A stretch of 64,000 nt of DNA from Buddleja alternifolia (Eukaryota; Streptophyta; Magnoliopsida; Lamiales; Scrophulariaceae): the NCBI GenBank assembly GCA_019426215.1, contig CM033396.1, positions 26,737,101 through 26,801,100 of the forward strand. Reading direction: 5' to 3'. A model generated the notes under the pieces. That model was not told where the DNA came from, ran no database searches, and was given only the letters and a program-made list of their open reading frames with translations. Positions 47,109-60,300 of the stretch are shown piece by piece. Both the position numbers and the translations under genes were made by a program. The first letter of the stretch is position 1; every line of letters starts with the position of its first letter.

Positions 47109-48900
47109 CCTAAAATTAGAACAACAAAAGTGAAGACAAGAGAGGCTGATCAGTGCATTTATTCTAATTTATAGATGAGTTCTAGCAAAAAATGGGTTTG
47201 GAACTATTAAGCGGGGGGGAGCTTAAAAAAAAAGAAAGATTAATAGAAGTATTTTTTATTTTTTTTGTTGGTTTAACCTAGAAGTATTGGATAATTAGAA
47301 TTTTGCCTCCACGTTTAAAAATATCAAATTTTTGTCCTTTCTTTTTCATATTCGCCCACGAACCAAAAATTGTGCCTCTGTCTTTAGCAATATATATATA
47401 TATATATATATAAAAGCCCTTGATCACTTCCGATCCATCTATAATAATGATTCTATCAAATATTGATTATGGTGTTTTAATCTTAAAATAACAATTCAGT
47501 GATCAATCAATGGTTCTTAATTGTGATGCTTGAGGTTTTTTACATTAGCATTCTCATACTCTTATCCTAGCACGTTTATCTGATACTACATCTATTCAAC
47601 ATATATTGAATGCACATACGTATAATACATAGATGTCTCTTGATTTTGTTTTATATTGTCATCATACATATATGTGATCTGTTTTCTTGTCATTTATGAG
47701 GCAATTTCTAGGCCTTCATAGAATATTGCAGTTAATTAAGGTTTTAATTGTAGTGGTCCTTCAGCTCAACTTCTCCACGTTTTGGATAGATACTTATACC
47801 TACAAAAACAGATTCCAATTCGACTGGCCCAACCTAAACTAGCCGCAGAGAGACCCCCACTCTAAGGCACATAACATAAAAAAATATAGGAGTTGTTAAA
47901 GGCACTCTACTTTTTGTTATTGACACTTCAATTCCCTTTTCATTTTATTAAATAGACCAAAATACCCTCTATTGTGAAATACAAAACAAGACAAATTATC
48001 ATTTATGTTGAGGATTTTAATGAATCGTTACTACAATATATATGTTGCCATTTTTTTTAGGGTTCTCTTATGTTTTGTATTTTTTTTCTTTGTCTTTAGT
48101 AGATGACACTACGTAAAATGCATGGATAAAGAAATAATCAATTAACAACATTATTAATATGATCAAATTTTGGCATATTTTAAAATATTATAAAGCCAAA
48201 AAACACATCAAGCAACTCACTGAACAAAGCCCTAACTTTTGTTTTTAAGAATAAACAAAATTTAAATGCGAAGAGGGAAATAGTCAAGAAATATGAAGAA
48301 ATAAAATTACTAATTGCATTATAAATGGTAGGGGTTCAACTAAAGTCTAGCTAGCTTGATCTCAAGTTCTTTGTCGAGTTGAATTCGAACATTTTATATG
48401 TTCGCGATGTCACAAGAGGGCTCACGATCTTTATAAATTTTAAAATATTTTAGATTTTAATTATATTACGTATTTATATATATAATAATAATTATTTTTT
48501 TATGTAGGTCGAGCTTGAGCCAGAGCCTTTAAAACTATGCTCATCGAGCTCGAGCCAGTAAATTTTATGCAAACTCAATTTGACTGGACATGTAAACATC
48601 TAATCAACCCATTGAATTAATGGGTTGATTGCATGATTTATAGTACTCTGAAATTGTCTCAAAACTTCTAGTATTTACGAGCTTTAATGTCTCCTTCAAC
48701 TCCACTAAATCATATTAATTGCTTCTTTGGTCATTGTTAAAAGCCAATAAGAAATCACAAATGCAACAATTGTTGGACGGTTCTTTTTTTTTTTTTAAAT
48801 TAGAAAAACTGAACAAATTCATTTTTGCTCTAACTTTCTTTGGAACAAAACTTGAACTCTTTTTTGTATGGTGAAATGCTCACAATACATTAGAGTGAAG
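47109..48900. other. Intergenic, no gene recognised
   Basis: AT-rich, non-coding. (TA)n at 47391-47412 and a T-run at 48785-48797. At 48345-48600 there is a fragment with CGAGCTTGAGCC and GAGCTCGAGCC words, a motif common in dispersed plant repeats. Confidence 0.5.
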
Positions 48901-49289
48901 GGAAAATTACACCAACACCCAGTGTTATAATAGATAATTACACAAACTTACACTCTTATAACTGAAATTACAAATATCTAACCCACTATAAGTGAAAATT
49001 ACATTTACCCTTTAGATTAGTTTTTATATGACGTTATCACGTGAACTTCCAAAAATGGCCCTGTCCAAATATCATTTAGGAAAAATTACACCAACCTCTG
49101 CTCTTATTTTTGAAATTACACAAACCTCCCTTTTTATAATGCACTTCATACCATGACCCCCCTTATGTACTAAAAAGTTCTTACCATTTAAACCCTAAAA
49201 ATCTTACAATTAGCCTCTGTAGGGGGTGTTGGTAATGTTAAAAAATAAGAGGGGGTTTTTGGTAATTACACATTATACCATTTCTATAT
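48901..49289. mobile_element. MITE-like repeat cluster
   Basis: GGAAAATTACACCAACACCC at 48901-48920 recurs as GGAAAAATTACACCAACC at 49079, and GGGGGTGTTGGTAATG (49214) and GGTAATTACAC (49261) are inverted versions. This suggests one or two overlapping MITEs inserted at the outer edge of the decayed copia LTR. Exact ends are unclear. Confidence 0.45.
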
Positions 49290-50419
49290 TAAATTAGAGA
49301 TTCTAGTTTAATTAAAATTCCTTCCTCCCAATTAATTAATTTCCTCCATTAATTCTCTAAGAATTAACCAATCCAATTGGTACCACACTAAGTTATGTGT
49401 GTGACCTCTCAGACTCATTAACAAGCGAGCAATAAGTCATTTTCTAGGCTAGATTAATTATCTAAATAATTAATCAGGCCTTGGATTAACTTCACCGATT
49501 AACCAAAGGCACCTATCGATCATGGATCGATGTCTAGCAACATCTCCATGACTTCTTAGATGTTAATGATGAAAAGCAAACTTATCCAGGTTACGATCTT
49601 CATGTGAGTAAAACCCCTTCATCTGTTTTTGGTCTATGGTTTAGGGTATGGCGACGGTTGAACCCTAATAACCTTAGAAGTTATGACTGTGTTGTGACAT
49701 CTAATGATCCAGTCTTCCAAGCTGGGACCACCAATCCCTCGTATAAGAAATTTTTCTTTGATCAAAGGCTTTCATCGATCATTAGATTCTCGGAACGACA
49801 TAAGAAATTCTAGGTACTTGACCCTGGATGAATCCTTTATCTAATGCTATTTGTTCCGCTGTACTATCAGACTATACCTAATATATGCCACCATATGACT
49901 CTCTTGGAGTGCATGTGTATATCAAAGTACAGTGGATAGAGCCCTTACCAATGACATTTCAGGTCTAAGGATTAATCTCACAATACAAAATCCAAGGACT
50001 CCATATCTCGATAGGACCAACGAGGAATCTTTGCGGGGTAGTTTAATTCCATACATCTTTTAAGTATGAATTTTTGTGTATGTATTGACCCAATCGACCA
50101 TTGACAGTGGAACATGCCAATCTCTATAAGATTTATATACATGAACAAGTCTTGGCGAGGCCTGAGATATCTCACATCTCACAGCCTCTATGACTTGGAA
50201 TGTGTTTTAGGATTACACTTTTTGAGAGCGTTCCATAGACATCGGGTCGCTCCCCTAACCATAAGGTAATCCCTGAGATCTTTATCTATACTATCTTAAG
50301 TAAACAATAATAAAGAAGCATACCTTAAATAAAACGTTCAATATATTTAAAACAAGATAGTCATAGGGTTTAGAAATCAAATGGTCAACCCTAAACAATG
50401 GCTCGCCGAGCACATAACA
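49290..50419 (-). repeat. 3' LTR of the decayed minus-strand copia element
   Basis: On the minus strand the LTR starts TGTTATGTGCTCGGCGAGCC, directly after a polypurine tract GGCAAGTGGGAGA at about 50430-50445. Its far end is unclear because MITE-like sequence lies there; 49290 is approximate. Confidence 0.6.
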
Positions 50420-51338
50420 CTATTAATCTCCCACTTGCCCTAGAGTCAGTTGCCTATGTACTTTAGTCTCATCATTTCTAGATGTTTTTGAAATACCTTT
50501 TGACTCGGGGCGTTGGTGATAGGATCTGCTACATTTTTCGTGGAGTTGACTCGTTCCACTCAGACATTGATTCTTTCAACTATCTCTCTGATCAGATGAT
50601 ATCGCCTAAGGATGTGTTTGGATCTCTGGTGAGACCTTGGCTCTTTCGCCAGAGCTATGGATCCATTATTATCACAGTACATAAGTACAGTATTATTAAT
50701 GAATGGAACTACTTCCAACTCATGGATGAAATTCCGCATCCAAACAGCCTCCTTTGCAGCTTTAGCAGGAGCTATATACTCAACTTTCATGGTGGAGTCA
50801 GTTGTTGTCTCGTGCTTGGAGCTTTTCCAGCTTACTTCTCCTCTATTGAGTAAAAACATATATCCTGATATCAATTTAAGATCATCCATGTCTGGCTAAA
50901 AACTAGAGTTTAAATAACACTCCAACTCCAATTTTTCTCCACTGTATACCAAATAGAGATCTTGAGTACATTTCAAATACTTTAGTATCACTTTCACTGC
51001 AATCTAGTGGTCCATCCCTGGATTAGACTAGAAGCAGCTCGTAACGCTTAGCACATATGCTGTTTCTGGTCTAGTACATAGCATAGCATATGTAATGCTT
51101 CATATAACCGAGGCATTGGGTACGACTGACATGTCCTCTATTTCCTCGTGTGTCTTAGGGGACATTGACTTGAAAAGAGAGATTCATTGTCTCACTGAAA
51201 CAAATCCTCTCTTGGAATCTTCCATTTTGAACCTTTTCAAAATTCATTTTATGTACTTAGATTGGGAGAGCCCCAACAACCTATTGCTCTGTCTCGGTGT
51301 ATTATCATACCAAGAGCAGAAGATGCTTCTCCTATATA
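50420..51338 (-). pseudogene. Decayed copia pol: RT C-terminus and RNase H
   Basis: The minus-strand open frame 50889-50560 matches copia RNase H (SGYMFLLNRGEVSWKSSKH, then an MKVEYIAPA block and a YCDNNGSIALAKEP block). Upstream on that strand (51338-50900) the end of the reverse transcriptase region is recognisable (YIGEASSALGM, GCWG) but broken by many stops. It continues the reverse transcriptase fragment at 54193-54384, from which it was separated by the gypsy LTR insertion. Confidence 0.8.
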
Positions 51339-51420
51339 TGTAACACCCTAATTTATCTTAATCTTAGTTTATAATCCTATTATTTATCTATTCATTTCAC
51401 TTTTGAAAAGTTACCCGATT

Positions 51421-51930
51421 GGGGCTTCGGCGTAAAGTGCTACACGGTGGGAGCCACCTCTAGGGTCCCGATGTCCGACATCCATCTTCCATATGACCTT
51501 TTCTTGATTTAAAGCTTTGACTCTTAAAGACAAAGTGAAGGGAGCTAAGTCCTATGTGGGGTAAAGTGCTACGCTGTGGGAGCCATCTCTTGGGGCTTCG
51601 GCGCAAAGTGCTACATGGAGGGAGCCACCTCTTGGGCCCATAGAAGACACCTCTAGGGTCCCGATATGATCTTTTCTTGATTTAAAGCTTTGACTCTTAA
51701 AGATAGATTGAAGGGGGGCTAAGTGCCATGCTGGGTAAAGTGCTACTCATGTGGGAACCACCTTTGGGGCATCGGTGCAAAGTGCTACATGGCGGGAGCC
51801 ACTTCTTAGTCCCGTAGGAGCCACCTCTAGGGTCCCGACACTTGAAAATCAGGTAGAGTGAAGGGAGCTAAGTTCTATACGGGGCAAAGTGCTATGCGAC
51901 GGCAGGAGCCACCTCTAGAATCTTGACACC
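51421..51930. repeat. ~172-bp tandem repeat within the gypsy LTR
   Basis: Units start at 51421, 51592 and 51766 (GGGGCTTCGGCGTAAAGTGC and variants), spacing 171 and 174 bp. Each holds GGGAGCCACCTC, CTAGGGTCCCGA and AAGCTTTGACTCTTAAAGA segments; the third is incomplete. Confidence 0.85.
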
Positions 51931-51990
51931 TGCAAATCTCAAAAGGTGTGAAATCCCCCGCTGGTATGGGACAGTGGGAGATGGAACACA

Positions 51991-53617
51991 TGTTAGGAAT
52001 CCTGGTATCATGGGCAACATAAATTAAACATATCCCGATTCCCAAAGCCAAGATCAATTTGTGGATTTTCGTTGATTTTAACATAAAATGAAAAACACGA
52101 AAAACTTACTTTTTGCGTGTTCTATTAATCCTTGTGAATCTTTAATGGTCCACTTGTTCTGTCTCTAGATCATCATACAGGAACGAACTTTGGAAATCTT
52201 CATCATCATCATCTCTCATAACGGTGGCTAGGCAAAGATAATATGAATACTTTTACCATCTTGTATTTGGGTGGAGGATTTCACGTCTTGTGAAATTGAG
52301 TTGTATGAATTAATTCCCTAGGGCTAGTGTTGGAGGACTAAATAAATCCTCCAACTTAAGCCCATTATCCACACGCCCAAGTGGGTTATCGGACGCCCCA
52401 TGTAGGCTAAATTGACCCAGTCAATTTAGCTCACTTAATTTAATCATATCATATTTAATCCAAATAAATAAATATAGATTGAATTAATATTCTAACTTAA
52501 ATATTAAATTAACACAGTTAATTAACTATTCAAATTAATTAATTTAATTTACCATTGTTTAATCCAATTAAATTAGTTCGTCGTACCAAAGGATAAATTA
52601 CCAAAATACCCTCCAAATATAAAACTACGATTTCCAATATATTCCTTTATAACTTGACTCTCTAGGTTCATCTCGATCGTCAATGGGAGGATATCAATAG
52701 ATGTGGGTGATACCTAGCCAGCACCGTGGCCCAACCGAGTACGAAATGACTATTTCATTACGAACCTCTAGATTATGAATACTATATGAGATAAGCCCTT
52801 CACTGACGTATCCCGATCGAGTAAGAGTCATGGAATGTCAAACTAACAGGACTCTATTGAATGCTAAGGATCATAGTAATATGAGATTATGGAACAACCC
52901 TCCATGTCAAACACGAGTTATCTTATCAGCTCTGGCCAGAGACTTCTAATCTCATTTGCCTATGATTGCATGGGATACTTCTCGTATGCTTTTGAGATAG
53001 TGAATTCCTTCTTGACAATCATTTCACAACTACTACCTACCCATTGGAATGCACTTTGAGGTTGACTCCACCAACTGGTGAGTTGGACTTAACTACTCTA
53101 ATGATATAACCAACATCATAAGCACACTGTGACTGTGACTCCTCAGGTCTAAGGCTCACGCATACTATCATAATCAATAATCCAATAATTGACAGTCAAT
53201 GAGTAAAAATCCATGTGATTGGATTACAACGAGCCGTGTTCGAATACACTAGTCCCATCAATGTATCTATGAAACAAACTCCCACTATCCCATAGTGTTC
53301 AAATGACACTCCATGTCAGAGCACATGTCATACAAGTCCACACGAATCTTAATGCCCAATTGAGATTCTCCGACTTGCTTATCATTTAAGTGATCAAGTA
53401 CCAAAACCTCTAGTGCCTATTCCCTTAACTACTATGAGTAGTGGAAGGTCTGCCTTGGCACACATGGACTTATTGTTCATTTAAGACTTATAGATGTCAT
53501 CAAGACTTATATGATCAACATATTAAATGCTTTTTTTTATTAATAAAGGGTTGTACAATATAAACTAGTACCTCATATTCTAATCTCCTCATTGGCATCG
53601 AGGTCACTTTTCCAACA
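51991..53617 (-). repeat. Solo LTR, copia family S, copy C (nested)
   Basis: 1,627 bp; on the minus strand it runs from TGTTGGAAAAGTGACC to CAGGATTCCTAACA. The flanking pentamers ACACA (51986-51990) and ACATA (53618-53622) match at 4 of 5. Collinear on the opposite strand with the solo LTRs at 9949 and 18403 (e.g. GACAGTCAATGAGTAA at 53190). It is nested inside the gypsy solo LTR. Confidence 0.75.
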
Positions 53618-54192
53618 ACATAATTATATGACATGAATCTAAAGTATATGAGTTATTCATTCTAGTTTTGTTATATGTATTGTGATTGATGTTCATCAAT
53701 CTAATAGTTTGTTTTCTCCCACGCTTTGCTATGATAAGTGTAATCTTGTTTTTTTCGTAATCTTCCGCTGTAGATTCTGTTTAACGATAATGGTAAAGAA
53801 ACCCGTTAACCTGCCTCACTGAGTCATTTAGACTCACCCCTCCTTCTTTCTTCCTTTTCAGATGAGCTTAGTATGTCGGATACGGAGGGAGAAATGAGGA
53901 GTAAAGGAAGCATTGGTTTGTCGCTATTAGAGTGAGTAGGTTTTGGGATGTATAATTTGATATGTAAATGTTTTATCTTGGAGATCTTTGATTGATAGAG
54001 TTGTTGTTGACTTGTGTAGGACCGATGAAGGAAGTATTGTTGGTTTAATTGGAATGAAAATCTTTAGTTTCAGCAGATGAAGTATTGGTATAGTTTTGAT
54101 GCTTAGTGCTGGCTCGAGAAAGGACGATCTCCCGGATCGAGCTAGCATCGCGGTGTGGTGGGCCATAGGTGGTTGGTGGGTTCCATAATATA

Positions 54193-54918
54193 TTTCATGG
54201 AAAATTGGGTCGACAACCAACCTTTAGTTGATTGCAACATTTTTACATCATTTCCAAAGAGAAGAATGTCATCAACGTACAACACCAAAATGCTTATAGC
54301 TCTCCCACTAACCTTTTTGTACACACACGGTTCATAACCATTCTTGATGTACCCATATTCTTTTACGACTTCATCAAATCTCAAATTCCAGCTTCAGGGA
54401 GCTTATTTCAGACCATAAATGGATGCTCGCTCCCATTGGATGTGAAACCCTTAGGCGGTTCCATAATCAAGATGAGCAGATATAGCCAAAAGAATCCTAA
54501 TCGATTTGGTCATCGCGACTGGCGAAAAAGTCTCCTCATAGCCAATTCCTTGCCTCCGAGTGTAACCTTTTGCTACCAAGTGAACCTTAAAGGTGGTAAC
54601 CTCTCCATCTACTCCTAACTTTCGTCTGTATATGCACTTGCAATCAATGGCCTTAATGCCTGGTGGTGGGTTTACCAAGGTCTAAACCTTGTCGAAGTAC
54701 ATGGATTCCATGGCTTCAGACCATTTTCCCGAGTCCTTTTCGAGCGTTGCCTCCCCATAAGACCTTGGATCTTCATCTAATAGGTAGCCCTCCTCATTGT
54801 TTTTCAGCAAGAGACCATAATACCTCTTAGGTTGTCTTGGGACCCTTTCAGATCTTCTTGGAGGTGGAATTTGTGTACTTTCAATTTGTGGTTCATTTTG
54901 CTTCTCTTCCATTGCCAA
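54193..54918 (-). pseudogene. Decayed copia pol: reverse transcriptase
   Basis: Minus-strand fragments in order: 54918-54682 (a connector with SERVPRQPKRYYG, then EKDSGKWSEAMESM), 54678-54451 (CIYRRKLGVDGEV, KVHLVAKGYTRRQGIGYEETFSPVA), a deletion that removed the DVKTAFLNG region, then 54384-54193 with LYVDDILLFGND. Several stops and frameshifts. The domain order and spacing identify a Ty1/copia reverse transcriptase, different from the Sirevirus-like copies (YVDDILLFG against YVDDIIFGS). Confidence 0.85.
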
Positions 54919-55577
54919 TGGTGTTTATGTTTCTTGAGTTTCCTCAAGTTCTATTACTTTTGCTATATTTTCACTAAAGAGTTGCTTCTCTAGGAATATC
55001 GCGTTCCTTGAAACAATGAACTTTTGTTCCAAGGTGTGATAGAAGTATTACCCATAAGATTCCTTAGGGTAACCCATAAACATAAGACAGATCTAGAATC
55101 TAGCTTATCTCCCACTAGCTGCTTGACATGAGCAGCATACCCCACATTCTAATGTATTTATACGAGGGTGATTTACCGTGCCACATCTTATACAAAACTT
55201 CAGGAACACTCTTTGATGATAATCTATTCAATAGGTAAGTCGCCCTTTCCAGGGCATAACCCCAGAAGAACATGGTAAATTCGTGGACATCATCATTGAC
55301 CGAACCATGTTCATCAATGTTTGATTCCTCCGCTCAAACACACCATTTAGCTGTGGTGTTCCAGGCATCGTCCATTGAGAGAGAATACCATGCTCTTTGA
55401 AATAATCCAAAAAATCTCCGGACAAGTATTCTCCTCCTCAATCAGATCAAAGGGCCTCTTAATACTTTCACCAGTTTGTTTCTCTACTTTGTTTGTAAAT
55501 TCTATGAACTTATCAAAGGACTTGGACTTATATCTCATAATATAGAAATAACCATACCTAGTGATGTGGGTCGATAT
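54919..55577 (-). pseudogene. Decayed copia pol: integrase
   Basis: Minus-strand fragments 55577-55347 and 55425-55228 overlap in different frames. They hold the central and C-terminal part of a copia integrase (KSFDKFIEF, FDLIEEE, WTMPGTPQLNGVFERRNQTL). The N-terminal half is cut off at 55577 by the insertion of copy 2; the remainder would lie beyond the window. 54919-55227 is a heavily decayed integrase-to-RT connector. Confidence 0.8.
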
Positions 55578-57122
55578 TGTTGGTCCCAAGTGGCATAAAA
55601 AAGGGTCTAAAAGGGGGGGGGGGTTGAATAGACCCTGAAGTCTTTTTCGACTTCAAATAATTTCGTATTAAAATGGTTTTGGATGCTTGAAATGTAGACG
55701 CTTTGACTGAGCGTTTACTTGAAATATAGACGCTTAGGCTAAGCGTCTGATGAAGACTATTTTTAGAAAGTTAACTTAGACTTCAAGATTTAAATACTTT
55801 AACCAAGTAGGTTTAAGCGTTCAGTTCTTTAATCAGTGTTAGCACAGTGGAATGATTTTTGTAGTCTTCTTTTTAAAAGCTTTAGCATCATGGAAAGTGT
55901 ATTTAGTTGCTTAGCGTTTGATTAAGTTTTACCTGATCAGTTTATGATATGACAATATGAAAAACTGAAAATAAAGTAAAGAACACAATATTTGTAAGGT
56001 TCGTTGGGTGGTGTAATCCCAACTACGTCCTTCTTCTCCTTGAACACTTGGAGGCAATCCACTAAAATGATTCTCAAAGAATCACACAGAATCTTCTACA
56101 AATTAGGGAGAGATGGATGTCGATGACTTGAGCTCCTTGATCACACAGACTTCTGCTACAAATCACTTCAATCCCCTTGCTTCTTTCACCCAGAAATACT
56201 GTAAGTATCCAACTTCGACTTCACACAGATCGCGAGGCTTGGATAGGGGTTTTTCTAAAAGGTTTGTTTGATTTTGGTAAAGTTCAAACAACTAGAAATG
56301 TCTCAGTAGTAATGTGGGTTTCTCTGAAAAGAATGTTTGAGATATTGGTTGACTGTCTCAGGAATTGAAGAAAAGCAAAGAGAATATTTTCTTGAAAATT
56401 CTGGCTTTTCTAAGAGTTTAAGGAATGAGACTTCACTGCAACAGCAATTTGCTTGGAAATCAATCTTATATTTGGCTTGTTATTGAAGTCCTATTTATAG
56501 ACATTCTTGGAGAAAGTGTCCGTTTGACACATGCACGAGCGCGTGTCTCTCACTTCCGCGAGTGAACAACTTTTGTCCTTTTTCCTGAAAATCTGCTGCA
56601 CAAAGTTGGTGCTGCAGTCTATGAAATGTTGACAGTCCAATAGGGTGGCTTCTCCATACGTCTGAAAGTGCTTATCACATTTAATGATCTTATCAGCATT
56701 TAATGCATTTGAATTAAATGCCCGTTGGCACTTAATGCATTGAGAATATTTGCATTAAACTCCTTCTGGACTTAGAAATAAATTCAGGTGAAATCAGTCA
56801 TTGATGGATGCTTGTTCATCCATGAATTACTTCTATCCTATAAGGTGACGCTTGATGTAGCTGGTCATTCTAGACGCTTGGAATTTTCATCTTTATTCAG
56901 ACTTCAGGCGCTTGAGCTTCAAACTTTTACTTCTGATAAACTCACTCATAACATATCAGACGCTCAGTCTAAGACAACTTAACCTAACAATCTAGAATAA
57001 AAATAAAACAAAACCTATTACAAATCTAACGCTTCAAAGCTAAAATCAAACTTACATATTTTGGGGTCTAACAAAAAGTCCTAATTGTCATCATCAAAAC
57101 ATCTAACATGAAATTCCTAACA
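55578..57122 (-). repeat. 3' LTR of copy 2
   Basis: 1,545 bp, TGTTGGTCCC to TTCCTAACA on the plus strand. Aligns end to end with the copy 1 LTR with many substitutions and small indels, including a longer G-run at 55611-55622. The conserved TATA box is at 56491-56500 (minus strand). Confidence 0.93.
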
Positions 57123-57352
57123 ATTTCCCCCTTTTTGATGATGACAATACTTACTCTTTTATAGTTCAAGAGTTAGACAGCCAAAATGAAAGTTAGCTTT
57201 GATTAGATAAGGCTAGTTAAAGTTTGTTACGGTTCAACGAGATGTTTCAGCTGAAAAATGCATTTTATATATATCAAAGATTACAAGCATTTTTACAACT
57301 AAACAAACAAAATATAAGAGACAAGAATATAGATAATGCAAATCAAAAAGCT
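57123..57352 (-). other. 3' untranslated region and polypurine tract of copy 2
   Basis: Minus-strand AAAAAGGGGGAAA at 57124-57136 abuts the LTR, the same tract as in copy 1. The rest is non-coding and matches copy 1 34728-34960. Confidence 0.85.
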
Positions 57353-60300
57353 TTAACGACTTGATCTAACTTTGTATCGCTTGGGCATTTCAGCTCGGAT
57401 AGCTTCAGTTAGGTTGTCTTCCAAGGTCATGATCGCTTCATGATCTTTATTGATTATGAGCTTATTTTCTTCTTGTTGTCTCTTCTTGAAAGCAGTAAAG
57501 TGTTTTTCCCAATCAGTTGGGTCAATACCAATATACCTTAGGCCAATTCTGAAAGTTTGGATGAAGTCAGACATCTGCCTCTCTTCAGCTAAAATTCTTG
57601 GATCTGAAGGTTCTGGAATAGATGCTCTTTGAAGAGGGATGTCAAACTGTTCAAGCAGTGCCCAAGAAGGTATTGGTAGATTTGGATACAGTGCTCTTGG
57701 TGGTTCTCTTAGCATTCTACTAGGCGCTCTAGCAGAATCACTTACTCCAACAGCGGTTATCCAAGAAGGGAGACTTAGCGCAAAAGGTGAAACTTGACGC
57801 GGAGGCTCTTGAGCTCTTGAACTAGACGCTTTCCTCTTTTCTCCTTTCTTCTTCTCTTCCCCCTTATTGCCATCATCAGACTTTAGAAAGTGGTCTGTAA
57901 GTAAACTGACCTGATGAGCAATTTGAGACATAGAGTCTGTAATGTCGTCCAGACGCTTGTCGAAGCGTTCCTGCAGTGCGAGGAGCTTGGCGCTGGTAGC
58001 ATCATTCAGAGATGTCTCTAGGGTTTCAAGGCGCTTTTCAAAGTCTTCTTTTACGGAAAGTTGGTTGGCTTGAGTAGTCTTGAAAAGTTTGTCTGCACTC
58101 ACCAATAGCCGCTTGAGCTGAACTACGCATATGAGCAATCTGAGCGCTCATAACGTGAGACTCAATCTTTGCTAAATCATTTTTAATCCAGTGGAGAGAT
58201 TCTTCGTTCTGATTGGCATGAGCACTGATATCCTCCAAAATGGATATGAGCAAGGACCAAAAGATTGACTCTCATCTGATTGAACCGCTTGAGGAGCCGG
58301 TCGCTTGAACCTGGATGAGTGTTTAAGAGAGTCAATGGGAACTTGATACGCGGGATCAAAGACAGTACCTCGTACGTCAGGAGAAAGATCCTCAACAATA
58401 TCATCAGTAACGAGTTCAGGAGCGTCAGGAATATCCTCTAGTTGAGACGCTTGAATTGGTTCTTCAGCAGACGCTGGAATACTTGCAACTTCAGAAGGGA
58501 ACGCTTCAACTAACTTAGCAGGCGCTTCCTCAAGTGCTGACTCTGTTTGGCAAAAGTCATCAAATTGGAAGTTTCAATTTGCTAAATCGGCATAAGAAGT
58601 GGATGCAGCTTCCAAAAGTTCAGTGAGTCGGGTTCTAAAAATGCAAGTACTGGAAATGAATGTGCGAAGGGGACTATCAATGGCCCTGATGTGCATGGGG
58701 CCAATGATATCAAGCACATGATGCGGAAAGACTTTGGACGACGCTTGACAGATAGAGGAAATTGAATTTGGGGAGTAATTTGTGGAGAATCCAATCAAGC
58801 AGTCATAGGGAAGAGACTTGAGACACTGATCTTTAGGCACATAAGCAGCATAGTACTCTTCTAAATATAGATAGATCGCTTGAGCCAGTCCTTGATTTCT
58901 TTCTAGCAGTGAGAGGACAAATTCATAATGACTGAGTACCTCTTTGCGGATAGAAGGGAGCAGTGGATATCCTAGAAATGAATTGATTACTGAGCCGTTC
59001 CATTGTCTGAGATTGGCAGTGAAGATTCTGTCGAAATGAGATAAGGGAGTCATAATCTTCACCATCAAGTTAAAGTTATCTTCGCAGTGGCTTGGAGCGA
59101 AATTTAAGCTAGTAATGTGAGTACTGCCACTGGTGGATGCTTGAGCGTTGAAACGTAGAGGAGTAATGGACAATCTGTGAAGCTCTTGACGCAGACATTG
59201 CTCAATCTGATGTCTAATGATTGAGAGCTTGAGAATAGGTCCAACTCTCTATTGACGCTTCTTCAGGCAATGCCTGGCGAAATGACGCTTCTTGTCATGC
59301 ATGCTTATGCCAAATAAATGGGGAGCTTGAACTAACTCTGTGAAGGTATATTGATGACCCATATACGCTTCAACCCAATTTACTTCGTTCATACAGTAGT
59401 CTGTGCCAGCGTTGACAATAGCTCTAATGCCTTCATGGTGAATATCTCTGATAGATTCAAAGCGATATCTATCAGTTTGATAGTTAGCATTCCAGAATCA
59501 AAATATGCATCAGCCTCAGTCTGGATCAAATCTATGAGAGATTCAAGACGCTCACCGGCATGAACTGCTTTATTCTTCCATAGGCGGAGTGGATTGACAA
59601 CGGTTAGATTTTCAGGACTGTTGGAAATATGAGGAAAGTGTGTGTAGCCTTCTCTATTCAATGCTGCCTCTGATTGATTGAGAAAGCTAGGGCGAAGAGG
59701 CTCATACACATGAATATTGTAGTCTCTGAGAGCAAAACCTGTAGGCTTGCTGTGGCCATGTCGAGGTAGTATGCCAGATCCACATCACATCTAGGAGTTG
59801 TTCTTCCTTGTCTGTCTTGTTGAAGAATGAGAGAGGATGGTATAGGACCAGGAGTTTTTTGTAGTTGAATGGCCATATAGTACTTCCTCTCAATTTCTGT
59901 CATCTCAGTGTTAAACACTATATCCCTGATTTTACTGTCGATATCAATCAGCAGGGCAATCTCATTCTCATCAGCAATATATCTTTCTTCATTATAGCCT
60001 ACAGGAATGAAATCTTCTTCGAGTGCTGGGGGCATGTAGTTGATTGAAAGATCAATCGTCTTCAGCGTGTCCAATTGGAAGAAGTGCCTTGGCTGTGTAA
60101 CATCTTCAGCAACGCTTTGACCTTCTGAGCATGCCTCTGTTATAGCCAGAACAGGAATTAATGTTTGAACCTCTTTGGGAGCATGTTCCTCAGTTTTAAT
60201 TGCAGCAACTTCTGCGGCAACGTTTTTGGCAATAGGCACAACTTCTGTCATCTCAACATCTAGGTTGACGTCGGTTGTTGCTTCAGCAGCAGCTGGAACT

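Larger units (their letters stand above)
51339..54187 (+). repeat. Solo LTR of a Ty3/gypsy-type element, itself interrupted
   Basis: Starts TGTAACACCCTAATTT, the usual start of Tekay/Del-type plant LTRs, and ends GGGTTCCATA. TSD ATATA is at 51334-51338 and 54188-54192. Removing it joins two halves of the same copia reverse transcriptase (..FSMK / YIGEAS..), which supports the boundaries independently. Net length is about 1,217 bp once the nested copia LTR at 51991-53617 and its TSD are subtracted. The last base pair departs from the normal CA, probably by mutation. Confidence 0.7.

Noticed and set aside
46833..47174. 113-codon open frame rich in His/Thr/Phe heptads
   Set aside because: It is the translation of the 21-bp ACAC/TTTT minisatellite, which lacks stops in every plus frame; no other coding signal.
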